Shown: positions 47,150 through 57,110 of the stretch, one piece after another
How positions within the stretch are numbered: position 1 is the stretch's first letter
Layout of the letters: each line of letters begins with the position of its first letter
Origin: Odontocerum albicorne
Lineage: Eukaryota > Arthropoda > Insecta > Trichoptera > Odontoceridae
Assembly: GCA_949825065.1 (NCBI GenBank)
Contig: OX463845.1
Location: 26,473,108-26,537,107 of the forward strand
Direction: 5' to 3'
Length of the DNA: 64,000 bases
Program-made: the position numbers and the translations under genes
Notes under the pieces: model-generated
Databases searched by the model: none
What the model was told of the DNA's origin: nothing
What the model saw: the letters and a program-made list of their open reading frames with translations, nothing else

Positions 47150-47315
47150 TTTTCTGTTGTATTACACTTTCTTTATATACAGTATAACCTGGCGGGCTTA
47201 TTGTCATGTAGCAATCTCTTCCAACTAACCAGAAAGATATACGAGTATAAGAGGCCTTAAGTGAAATCCAGAGTTGAATCCTTTTTTAAAAAATCTGGGT
47301 TCCAGCGGATCTGTT
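47150..47315 (-). mobile_element. SINE family A, 5'-truncated, carrying an octamer
   Basis: The reverse complement reads ATTTCACTTAAGGCCTCTTA, then TATACTCGTATA, TCTTTCTGGTTAGTTGGAAG, AGATTGCTACATGACAATAA and GCCCGCCAGG. The octamer at 47240-47247 interrupts a segment that is CCTCTTTAACATCTTTCTGG in the copy at 8480-8690. Confidence 0.75.
47240..47247 (+). repeat. TACGAGTA octamer inside a SINE
   Basis: Removing 6 bp (CTCGTA, read on the minus strand) restores the exact spacing of the SINE seen at 8550-8580. This is a second case of precise 6-bp gain at a TA. Confidence 0.65.
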
Positions 47316-47510
47316 CTCTTTGCTTACCTATTGAGGCAGGCAAAGATAAAAGATCTCGATATAATTCTACCCTGGCACACATCTTTCGTTTTTGCCACAC
47401 CCATGCACTTTTTCATGTTTACTCTCGTATTATTATAATAAAAGCTTTTAACTCATCGCACTTTCAGAATTTTATTCATTTGGTCACGCCACATTTTTTC
47501 AGGTAAGCTC
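47316..47510 (-). mobile_element. RTE-like LINE 3' end
   Basis: The reverse complement translates to VNMKKCMGVAKTKDVCQG, a clear copy of the family MKKCMNV.EAK.VC.D block. It is followed by the 3' UTR motif ATTATATCGAGATCTTTTATC and CCTGCCTCAATAGG. Confidence 0.65.
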
Positions 47511-48254
47511 AAATTTCTTGTACTTACTATACTACTCGTATAAATTATTTTTTTATAACTTTCTTTCTTAATTTTTTGAACGTTGGAAAACTATCCCAGT
47601 ATAATTTTTTTGGCATTAAACACTGTATCCGCTTTCAATCCACATTATTTCGGTGGATAAGAGGTTTTACGAAAAAGGAAACATTTTATCGTTATTTATA
47701 CCCCGATTAATATGATAGATAACTATTATTCGAAACTCTCTGGAACGTAAGGTGTTACGTACGAGTATATCTATGCTAGATGGCGTAATGTAAATATACA
47801 ACAGCAAAGATCATTGAATATCTTATATTGGATAACAAGTGGCAAATTCATACATCAGTACACATCAAACTGTTTTGACGTACCTAATCTTCTTTCAAAA
47901 CTTACAAATTATAGAGATAGAAAGGACGTTTTGCCATATTTGTGTGAAGCACGCTGATATTGTATGAGGCAATGAGGATATTTACGAGTGTTTTAATTGA
48001 AAGACTGTACGTAAAAAACAACCAAGCCACAACATATGTTATGTATACATTTTAGATATAAACTTAGAAATCCCTTGAGAAGTGCCTGCTCTCTAAATGA
48101 CACTATATAAGTAGTTTTTTTTTATTATTTCAGAAATATTATTGGAGAAAAAACTGCAATGTCCCTGTTAAGGCAACAATTAAAAAAATTCTCATAAATA
48201 TTAAGATGTTTATGGTGTCAGTTTGAGACATATTTTACGTGATGAAAAGTATGG

Positions 48255-48345
48255 TTTCATTCATCTTCAGTTCTTAAGACGCTAGTCTTCCACCTGGGAG
48301 GGAAGAGTTCGTCTGATAACAATGTTCTCACGCACTAGATATGTG
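48255..48345 (+). mobile_element. Possible SINE-like fragment
   Basis: TTCTTAAGACGCTAGTCTTCC then GAAGAGTTCGTCTGATAACA resembles 54214-54330 (GTAAGACGCTTAACTCTC and AAAGAGTTCGTCTGGTAATA). Confidence 0.4.
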
Positions 48346-48349
48346 CGAA

Positions 48350-49845
48350 TGTCAATGCGTATCCACGTGAGCTAGTATTTTCAAATAGTGTGAGAAAAAA
48401 CTATGAATTACTTGCCTACTCATTGAAGAACCTAAGTTTTCGGGTTAAGAACCACTGGGCTCTCAACCCGAAAGCTGAGCTCGATTATTGGGATCGAAGA
48501 GAATATTTTTCCGGTCACTCTCATATTGATATCTGCACAATCAAATTTGATATGTGGAGGGGTACTATACGAATGAATTAATTAATCTCATTATTATAAG
48601 GAAGGTTGAAGATATGACGGAAGAAGAGAAATATCTTGGTTTTGAAGCATCACAAACCAGACGAGAGTTCTAAATGTTAAGGAGCTGATTCATCTGACTT
48701 TAAGTATAAAGGATTTTGCTTTGGTGGCCGCCAACATAGACGAGACTTGATGTCACTTCAAGAGAATAGAACGAGCTAACATAATTAGTGAATTAAAAAA
48801 ATCCAGTAGCAAACGTGTGTTCAATGGTATAATTAAACTTTTTTCTTCTTAATTTACTTATTATGCATGAAAACGGTGACATTGAGGATAATGTATCTTT
48901 ATGGGCAAACTCCTTCCATTCAGAAATATTCTGAGCCATCATGAAGGGCCGAAGGTCAGAACTTTTTTGCGACCACTCTATCAGGCGAGTGCTTGTACAA
49001 GTGATCTGGTAATCCACAACTACTAGCTTCTCTAGACCAAATATTCAATTCAAATCTGTCCTTGCTGATATAAAGTTGCATTTAAAGTCTCAGAGCATGT
49101 TGAATGTTGCTTGGATTGTTTGTGCTCACATTGGGTACATCAAATTGTTAATCGGTTCGTCCTCTCCATCGATGGTGAGGATATAAATAAGCGATAGACT
49201 TTAAATTATTTATGTACATTAAAAAATATTAACCTTATATATGGTAGACATATTGTGCATAGGTTCAAACGGTCGATTCCATGAAATATATTTTACTGAT
49301 AAATCTCTAAATGATGAATTTAGTTTAAAGAATAAAATAAAACACATTGCACAAGTTAAAAGTGGGATTTGTAAGGATTGCGCCCTAATCTTATTTATAG
49401 TAAATGAATACTTAACACAAAGACACAGAGACAACGACTAAGTACCACAACAACATGAAAATGAAGTAAAAAAAGGCAGTAAATTGAATCCGAAATGGCT
49501 AAATACTCGTTCTATGCAAACATACTTTTTAATCGGCAATGATAAATTGAATGTAAAAGTTATATTTTTCGGCGCAAGTAAAAGTTTTTCTACATTTTCT
49601 TTTATCCTCGAGATTAATCTATTTCATTGAAAATAAAACAGTTTTAACTGTTTTCTTCTCACACCTCGCAAATGAAAATAAAAAATGGGTAAACTCATGA
49701 ACATTGTTTTTTTTTCTCCAAATTTTACAAACAAAAGCTGTGTAGAATAGAAATTTTACTTATACAAAAACACAAGTAACATTTATATTTTTTTAAATAA
49801 TGTCATTAAGTTAGTACATTTTAAATGATATGAGGTGACTATGTT
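48350..49845. other. Spacer
   Basis: Several 60-75-codon frames on both strands (48390-48581, 48793-49017, 49219-49441) but none with a recognisable motif. Moderately GC-richer around 48900-49170. Confidence 0.3.
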
Positions 49846-49849
49846 ATGC

Positions 49850-50045
49850 ATTGCAGAATACAGAAAGAAGCGATTATGGATCAGGTAAATTTAAAGCAGA
49901 TGTAATAAGTTCGATGAAAAAGAGCACTTTGCTTGGTTTATGCATGTTAATCGAATAAATGAAGTAAGACTGACAAAATAAATATTAGTGGTAGAGGATT
50001 ACCATAGAAAGTATTGTTGAATAAAGTGAATGGTGTTTTTTAAGA
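49850..50045 (+). mobile_element. Degenerate RTE-like LINE remnant
   Basis: Pieces read LKADVISSMKKSTL, then CMLIE*MK as a decayed WFGHVERINE block, and a RLTK-like segment. Confidence 0.45.
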
Positions 50046-50050
50046 AGGAA

Positions 50051-50111
50051 ATATAAAATATCATAGGATATAAAATATAAAATATCATACGAATCCTATG
50101 ATATTTTATAT
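50051..50111. repeat. Perfect 19-bp-stem hairpin
   Basis: ATATAAAATATCATAGGAT (50051-50069) pairs with its exact reverse complement at 50093-50111 across a 23-nt loop. Confidence 0.93.
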
Positions 50112-50114
50112 CAG

Positions 50115-50275
50115 AAAAAGAAATGTGCTTCCTTTTCTGTTATTCAAAATTTGTGACAGATTATTCCCTGAACCAAGAGATTTTTTTTTTAAATACCGTT
50201 ACTATGCAATTCGTCTAATATTATTTAATTATTAATTTTATTGCTTGTTATTAAAAAAATATGAATAACATAACA
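50115..50275. repeat. 160-bp dispersed repeat, copy 1
   Basis: AAAAAGAAATGTGCTTCCTT through ATGAATAACATAAC. It matches 54557-54716 with only a few differences. It sits between two perfect hairpins (50051-50111 and 50278-50314) that copy 2 lacks. Confidence 0.9.
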
Positions 50276-50277
50276 TA

Positions 50278-50314
50278 TTTCTCACATACCTCCTCGTAGG
50301 AGGTATGTGAGAAA
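50278..50314. repeat. Perfect 17-bp-stem, 3-nt-loop hairpin
   Basis: TTTCTCACATACCTCCT, CGT loop, then the exact reverse complement AGGAGGTATGTGAGAAA. It lies 26 bp before the 61-bp minisatellite. Confidence 0.95.
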
Positions 50315-50340
50315 GCGTATGGATGAAGAGGAGGAAAAAA

Positions 50341-50828
50341 TGTGTATCGTGAGAGGGAAGTGTGGTACTGAGAATGACGGGATAGCATGTATGCATGTAA
50401 ATGTGTATCGTGAGAGGGAAGTGTGGTACTGAGAATGACGGGATAGCATGTATGCATGTAAATGTGTATCGTGAGAGGGAAGTGTGGTACTGAGAATGAC
50501 GGGATAGCATGTATGCATGTAAATGTGTATCGTGAGAGGGAAGTGTGGTACTGAGAATGACGGGATAGCATGTATGCATGTAAATGTGTATCGTGAGAGG
50601 AAAGTGTGGTACTGAGAATGACGGGATAGCATGTATGCATGTAAATGTGTATCGTGAGAGGAAAGTGTGGTACTGAGAATGACGGGATAGCATGTATGCA
50701 TGTAAATGTGTATCGTGAGAGGGAAGTGTGGTACTGAGAATGACGGGATAGCATGTATGCATGTAAATGTGTATCGTGAGAGGGAAGTGTGGTACTGAGA
50801 ATGACGGGATAGCATGTATGCATGTAAA
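50341..50828. repeat. 61-bp minisatellite, 8 copies
   Basis: Exactly eight 61-bp units start at 50341, 50402, 50463, 50524, 50585, 50646, 50707 and 50768 (TGTGTATCGTGAGAGGGAAG...GCATGTATGCATGTAAA). Units 5 and 6 share a G to A change (GAGAGGAAAG). Since 61 leaves remainder 1 on division by 3, a stop-free unit is read in all three frames in rotation. That explains the long minus-strand frames of 177-201 codons, which are not genes. Confidence 0.96.
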
Positions 50829-50829
50829 T

Positions 50830-51185
50830 GAAAGTATTTTCATAGTTAAAAATAAATTAAATCACTTTATTTTGTTTCTTTTAATAATCTGACTCCAATA
50901 AGACTTTTATGAAAAATTTAAAACAACTGATAATCTTCATCTAAATGCTTTTTGCATGTTCCAACGAGTAATACGTACATTACTACCGACGCAAAAAATA
51001 CTTAATAATATGACAAAATGATACCGCTTGCTTAATAATATGACAAAGTGATACCACTTCGTAATATTACAAATAATGATATTTATCTCAGCGTACCTTT
51101 ATCACGCTCGAAAATCTTTCAATATCTTGGCCTGCTGTTTTATTTTACAGAAGTTGTTTATTTTCTTTAGTTTATCTTGATTGCT
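50830..51185. other. AT-rich spacer
   Basis: A 29-bp imperfect duplication GCTTAATAATATGACAAARTG lies at about 51000-51055. No gene. Confidence 0.4.
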
Positions 51186-51189
51186 CTCA

Positions 51190-51495
51190 TTTGGTCATCA
51201 CCATCACATCATGTCCATATTGGGTATGCAGAAAAAATAAATCTACACTTCATTCTATCCTGACATACATAACATATTTCGATTTGCCACGTCAATACAA
51301 ATTATCATGCATTGTTTCTTATTAAAAAGCTTTCACTCTTTCATGATTTGATGGTGCCACGTTTTTATGTCTTCCTGATTTTTTTTGTCCATTATATTCT
51401 ACTTGTAAAGATTATCTTTATAAATTTTTAACAATCAATTGGTTCTGAATAACTAAACCATTTCAGAGCTGGTTTCTTCATCTTAAGCAAAGCAA
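51190..51495 (-). mobile_element. RTE-like LINE 3' end remnant
   Basis: The reverse complement begins ALKWFSYSEPID (decayed LRWFGHVERI.) and continues to a VCQDR-like block. It ends in the family 3' UTR (GTCAGGATAGAATG) with GATGTGATGGTGATGA tail. Confidence 0.5.
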
Positions 51496-51499
51496 GTTC

Positions 51500-52335
51500 T
51501 CTCAATCAGAGTTTTTTGTAATTCATTTACTTTTCTAGTAAAATTGTTCTTTGAGTGACTGAAAAAATATAAGGAAACAATAGAATTTTTTCTTATTGTT
51601 GCGTTAGATCAAAGCGAAAAAGTATAAATAACCATATCTAAAAAGAAATCTTTATGATACCTATTTTTGAAGTATCTTAACAATAAACCTATTTTAATTA
51701 CTTGAAATTTAGGATGTTTTAAGTAACTAAAAGTTGTAAAATAAATAATCATACATTTTATATTTTATAATTCTTATATAACGATGAGACTTAATGTCTT
51801 GCTTGAATATATAAATATAACTTGAAAAAAAAAAAACATAAAAATTTAAGTTTTTAACCCTTTATTTTCTTCGTCCAAACAGTTATTTAATGTAATTTAG
51901 TTGACACTATGCTTTAAAGCAACAATATTGCACTTTTACGCTGTCTAAATTACCATTAAGATTCACAAATTTCTAAATTTAGTCAGTTTTACTAACAACA
52001 TGTTTTACTAAACATATGAAGATGCAAGGAAGCACTCAATCTAATGGCATATATCACCATCATCCTATAATTCTTGTTTTCTTATTAATTTGTCAACAAT
52101 AATGTGTTCGAATCCTAAGTCAGAGCGCCCTTAAGAGTCTGCTATCTAAACAGAGTTATAATAAAATTTCTTTCATTACTACTAATAAAATAAACAATTC
52201 AAAAATCGAAGATTATTAAAACAATTGATTTAAACGATATTAATAGTTAAATTATTTCACAAAAAAATATATTATAATACAAATTTATAAAAGAAAAAGC
52301 TAAAGCCATTATATGAAACTTATTTTTGAAGTAGG
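51500..52335. other. AT-rich spacer
   Basis: No gene recognised. Confidence 0.35.
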
Positions 52336-52339
52336 TATT

Positions 52340-52610
52340 CCAGACCCTTATCGTAGAAACCTGCTAGCGAATGGTACGAACACTTGTGCGTCCCAACGAT
52401 TTGTCAAGCCAAGCTCACAGAATATGAGTAATGCTCCCGGAATGGTACGGCAAATAGGTGGTAAACAGATAAATTCTCTCCGCTTGTGAATGCTCGCGGT
52501 CCGTGCTTGATGAAGAATACATATTCTATTATGCGAAAGTGACTTACTGTTTGAAACTAACACTAAACCCGCTGCGATTTACTGTCGTGTGTTATATGCA
52601 CTTTATTATC
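52340..52610. other. Unidentified GC-richer patch
   Basis: Balanced composition with a 71-codon minus frame (52348-52563) lacking any recognisable motif. It could be an exon-like or transposon fragment. Confidence 0.25.
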
Positions 52611-53379
52611 TAACTGTATAAGGTCAAAGGAAGATGGGAAAGATTTTTCTTCCGCGTGCGATAAAAGAGCTTTTAAACATATCAGGAATATGTATATATT
52701 TCTTTAAGTTTAACCGCTTGAAAAGAAAAAAATGTATTCACATACTTTGATATATTTTTCTGATATCAATTTGTTTTCCCTTTGTATTTTCTAGCGGGTT
52801 CATTGTTTTGTAATTAAACTTCTTTAAACCGTGAACCCTATTAACTTTTTTCAGTAGGATTTAGTCCAGACTTTAAAAAATAAGGTTCTCAATAAAATGT
52901 CTAAAATTGCGTAACTCAAACAAATGATTTGCGAAGTTTTTTTTTTTAAAGAATTATACGTTGCAGAAAGCAATATTTACGAACACTCGTTTTAACTACT
53001 TCTAAATAATTTGGCGATAACATGTTCTACCGTCATCAACATTGCTACAAATTCCAAAATGCTTTAACAACAAAGCGTGTACGTAATAATTTTAAAGATA
53101 ATATTAAACAAAAGAAAACTTACCTTAGGTGAAAATGCATTTTGTTGCTAAAAAATCAAGTTATGGGTTAACATAACCAAAATTCCAATAAAACTCAATA
53201 AATCTGCGTATTTTTTATCAAAAATAAACTAACTTTAAATGATAAGGAAACATCATGATGTATTATCGGGGGTTTGTGGAGTTTGTGGGCATATGCTCAC
53301 GTACGTGTTCATGGATTTCGTGGGGATGGATAGCCATTTGAATGTTTTTTGCAACCCTGTAACTTGCTTCATTTACTTT

Positions 53380-53465
53380 TGCCTGGTTGGTTGGAAGATA
53401 TTGCCGCCTAACAATAAGCCCGCCAGATTGTATTTGCAATAAAAGTCTAAAATAAATAAATAAAA
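53380..53465 (+). mobile_element. SINE family A, 3' tail
   Basis: CTGGTTGGTTGGAAGATATT, GCCGCCTAACAATAAGCCCG, CCAGATTG, then AAATAAATAAATA tail. The preceding 53240-53370 is GC-richer and of unknown origin. Confidence 0.7.
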
Positions 53466-53469
53466 ATAG

Positions 53470-54205
53470 AAGTTAACATGCTTGCTTAAAACTCAGGAAC
53501 TGTTGTGCGATTTCCAGTGTGTTCCCAATTTTATTTCATCTCAGTTGTTTCTACACGAAAAGTCATCAATTTATGATTATTTTTCCATTTTGACTTGAAC
53601 TGAAATCATCGTTTAAAATCATTCTAACATTAATAAAAATATATTCTTTAAACAATAAATACGCACAATAAATAAAAACATTGATTGGAAAACATGCACG
53701 TTAACAATTTATTTTTAAAAAGATTCATCGTGCCAAAAAAGTAAAAGTTAAATCAAGAACATTATGCGCAGCAAATAAGGCTTACCATTTAAAAAAAAGT
53801 GATTTCCTTAAAACTTGAATAAATTCTATCGCTAAAAACCAAGCAGTTTTTTTATTCTAGGAAGAATTCTTCAAAAGTAAAAATTCTTGAAATGCTTTTG
53901 GCCATCAAAGCCTGTTTAAGTCGTTTAAATATCATTAATTCAATTTCTTTTTCTGAGAAAAGTCGCGTTTAATTAATCTCAAGTCTTTATTTGATCTTAT
54001 TATTCTGTATGACTTCGAAGAAATAGCACAGTGACTTTTCCATCTGTCCTGCACTTGTCTTTATATGGACAAAACTTCCATTATTTCCATTTTGGGAACG
54101 GATATGGTAATGGTTATAGACTTAAGCGTTAAGACATAGACCTAACCTTAATTTACAAATGCTTTACCAATCAACTATGATTCGCTTACATTTTTTTAAA
54201 GTCAC
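53470..54205. other. AT-rich spacer
   Basis: No gene recognised. Confidence 0.35.
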
Positions 54206-54209
54206 ACGT

Positions 54210-54345
54210 CTATGGTGGTCTAGACGGTAAGACGCTTAACTCTCACTTGTGAACTTCGAGACCAATTTTCTATGGTACCCAAAAAAAATAAAAAAGGGTT
54301 AAAGAGTTCGTCTGGTAATAATATTCACACATGCTGAAAATGTAC
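54210..54345 (+). mobile_element. SINE-like tRNA-derived fragment
   Basis: TGGTGGTCTAGACGGTAAGACG (A-box side), a degraded GAACTTCGAGACCAATT B-box region and GGTACCCAAAAAAAATAAAA. The 3' part resembles 48290-48330 rather than the family A tail. Confidence 0.5.
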
Positions 54346-54556
54346 AAGATGGTAATATATTTTTCACGTGCAAGATAGTAATATATTTTTAAATAAAATA
54401 GTGCTTAGAAGATAAAATGTACGAGTATATTTAAATAAAATATCATTAAACAATTGTGCTGATATTTATTAAAGTGGACAATCCTATAGATTAAAAATAA
54501 GTTTGAGAAAATTGAGATTGCAAAATAATTCTTATTTAAAATAATATTTTTTATTT

Positions 54557-54716
54557 AAAAAGAAATGTGCTTCCTTTTCTGTTATTCAAAATTTGTGACA
54601 GATTATTCCCTGAACCAAGAGATTTTTTTTTTAAATACCGTTACTATGCAATTCGTCCAATATTATTTAATTATTAATTTTATAGCTTGTTATTAAAAAT
54701 ATATGAATAACATAAC
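54557..54716. repeat. 160-bp dispersed repeat, copy 2
   Basis: Near-identical to 50115-50275, same orientation, 4.4 kb away. No target duplication was identified. Confidence 0.9.
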
Positions 54717-54730
54717 CATTTATTTTATTT

Positions 54731-54850
54731 TATTATCACTACGAGTAAAAACATCATGACCTATCATATTTATTATCACTACGAGTAAAAACATCATGAC
54801 CTTTCATATTTATTATCACTACGAGTAAAAACCTCATGACCTATCTATCA
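54731..54850. repeat. 40-bp triplication containing the octamer
   Basis: TATTATCACTACGAGTAAAA with following ACATCATGACC is present three times, 40 bp apart. TACGAGTA is at 54740, 54780 and 54820. Confidence 0.93.
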
Positions 54851-55557
54851 TATTTTAAGCTTCCTAAAGTTCGGAGTTCATTTTATAAGTCAACCGATAT
54901 TTTTTTTTCAAATTATAGTGTAAATATTGAAAACTATAAAGCCGAAACATATTCGTAAAATAACCGTTACATATTTAATAAAGCAATTAATTTATTAATG
55001 TCACTCTCAATATGCAGTTTGTGTACGACAATAAGTGATATCCCTAGCAGTAAATATGGCTTTATTATGCACAATTTCCATCGTTTTATGTGCAAAACCT
55101 TCCACCAATCACGGTAAATCTACTCTTGGAATAGATAATGTTGAATTATGGTTTGCTTTAAAAGTGACGGTCACCCTAAAGGTCTTACTCCTTTGACCAT
55201 TTTGTAGAAAATACTTCCATTTAAGATATTCATCTCGTAATAAGTATTCTCCCTTATGTAACTCAGAAAACTAACGAGGTAGAGTTATTATGGTGGATCC
55301 GTTTTCAAATAGCAGTCTTGCAAAGTATCGCTTATTTAGAATTGAAATATTAGGTAGCGAATAGGTTTTCCCACCAAAAATGTCCGTGCCGATTTTAACC
55401 AAAAAAAGTTCGTGTAGTTTTTTTAGAAAAAAATTAAACACATGCAGAAACTTTCTTAAAAATAGCTATTCATTAAAGTTATCACCTTCACAGTTAACGA
55501 GCTTTTTCTAATGAGATACAAGTTTGTGAATTCCATTTTAATAAAACGTTGTGTCTT
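54851..55557. other. Spacer
   Basis: No gene recognised. Confidence 0.35.
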
Positions 55558-55776
55558 TATAGTTCGGAAATTCTAGGATGAATCCTGTGACAGCTCACAA
55601 ATTTGCCCCAATACAACCTTATGTAATATATTTACCTAAATAACTTGCTATTTATTAGAATTGAGACTTATATTAAAGTTGATAAAATAATTAAAATTAC
55701 TGAACATCGTTACAAGGTTGTATTGGGGCAAATTTGTGAGCTGTCACAGGACTCATCCTAGAATTTCCGAACTATA
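55558..55776. mobile_element. Foldback/MITE with 63-bp arms and TA-type ends
   Basis: The left arm 55558-55620 (TATAGTTCGGAAATTCTAGG...) and right arm 55714-55776 are inverted copies with a single mismatch, enclosing 93 bp. The arms end in TATAG.../...CTATA, so a TA target duplication with TAGTTCGG ends is possible. No coding capacity. The low arm divergence suggests a recent element. Confidence 0.8.
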
Positions 55777-55779
55777 GAA

Positions 55780-57025
55780 GTAAAAAGTCGACCAATCTCC
55801 GTTTCAATCTCTGCTTTCTTAGTGAATTGTATATTTCGTATATAATTAATTATCTAGCGGCAAGAAAAGATGATAATTGCTTGGCGAAATATGAGAATTT
55901 GGGGGGGGGGGGTAAGGTAGTGTTACAACACATTTTTTTTAAAGGCACATCTCGCAGTATCAGGTCTTGTTTTATCTTACAAGAATAACACTTTCTTTCA
56001 ATTAACTTGCCCTGTCTGTTTCCGTAGTAACGCCTATTTGGGATACATTTGCTTTGCTTTTATTATTTTATAATTTGATGGAAACGTAAACTAATTATTT
56101 CATCACTGATTTGAAACATTTAAAAAAGATTGACAAGATATTTTTCAAAATGATACGTAATTATTCATTATCAATAACGCAAGGTCGTCCTAAACGGGGT
56201 TAGTCTTCAAATAAGTCATCACCAAAAGAACTACGTATCATTTTTAAACCACTTCTGTGCGGTAGTTCTTTTACCACATCTTGTTCAATTACCATACATA
56301 TCTTACGGGTGCTTTTGCAGCTTTTGAACCAAGTTCAAAAGATCAGGGAAACATGACTTATATTAGATTTAACTGGCATTTATAAGTGTTTCAAATAACA
56401 ATACAAAAGTATATATCAAGCCAAAGCATATCGATTAACTTTAGCATATTTGTGCTAAATGATACACATAAAAACTTGGGCTCTGCAAGTCACAACAAAC
56501 TCTACCGATATACTCGTAAGTAAACTCTACCTATGTCAGCACGATTTTTTTTGGTTACTTAAAATGTATATTTTTATTGCTAAGGTTCTGCATTTGAATT
56601 GAAGTGAATTATCTGAATTCTTTTTCTTCAAAGTTCTTCTCCTTTTTTGAAGCTTATAATCATGTCTATATCACCCTGTGAGACTGAGCTCTATACAAGT
56701 ATACCATATATGAGTATTATAGTGAAACTATTTCCATAAAATAAAGAACCTGGAGATGCTTATTCTTGTCGTAATTTGTCAGCATTGATTTTTCCGCTGC
56801 AATTGTCATACTTTTCTTGTCGTACTTAATCACCGCAATACACTAACTTCGTAGTAGATAATACGTTTATCTTTGATCACCTGTTTCAAAATGTCATCAT
56901 TACGAATTATGACAACTCGCGAGACTCTCAGCATTCTTTGGTAACACCGGAATACGTTATAATCATCGATCATGTAACTTCCGTTATATACTTTTTGCGA
57001 TCATGTAACTTCCATTACATAATTT
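55780..57025. other. Spacer
   Basis: A run of 12 G occurs at about 55901-55912. Octamer at 56511-56518. A short repeated phrase ATCATGTAACTTCC occurs at about 56970 and 57000. No gene recognised. Confidence 0.35.
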
Positions 57026-57029
57026 AATT

Positions 57030-57110
57030 TGTATGGTTGGCAGAAATTGTCACCTAGCAATAAACTCACCAGATTGTTTCACTTTGAAATGTTAAATAAA
57101 AATAAATAAG
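57030..57110 (+). mobile_element. SINE family A, 3' tail
   Basis: GGTTGGCAGAAATTGTCACC, TAGCAATAAACTCACCAG and an AAATAAAAATAAATAAG end. Confidence 0.65.

Noticed and set aside
50238..50843. Three long minus-strand open frames of 177-201 codons with a repeating peptide
   Set aside because: They read through the 61-bp minisatellite. Because 61 is not a multiple of 3, a stop-free unit is open in all frames by rotation. There is no independent coding evidence.
55558..55776. Source element of the TACTCGTA footprints
   Set aside because: Its ends (TAGTTCGG) do not supply CTCG or CGAG.
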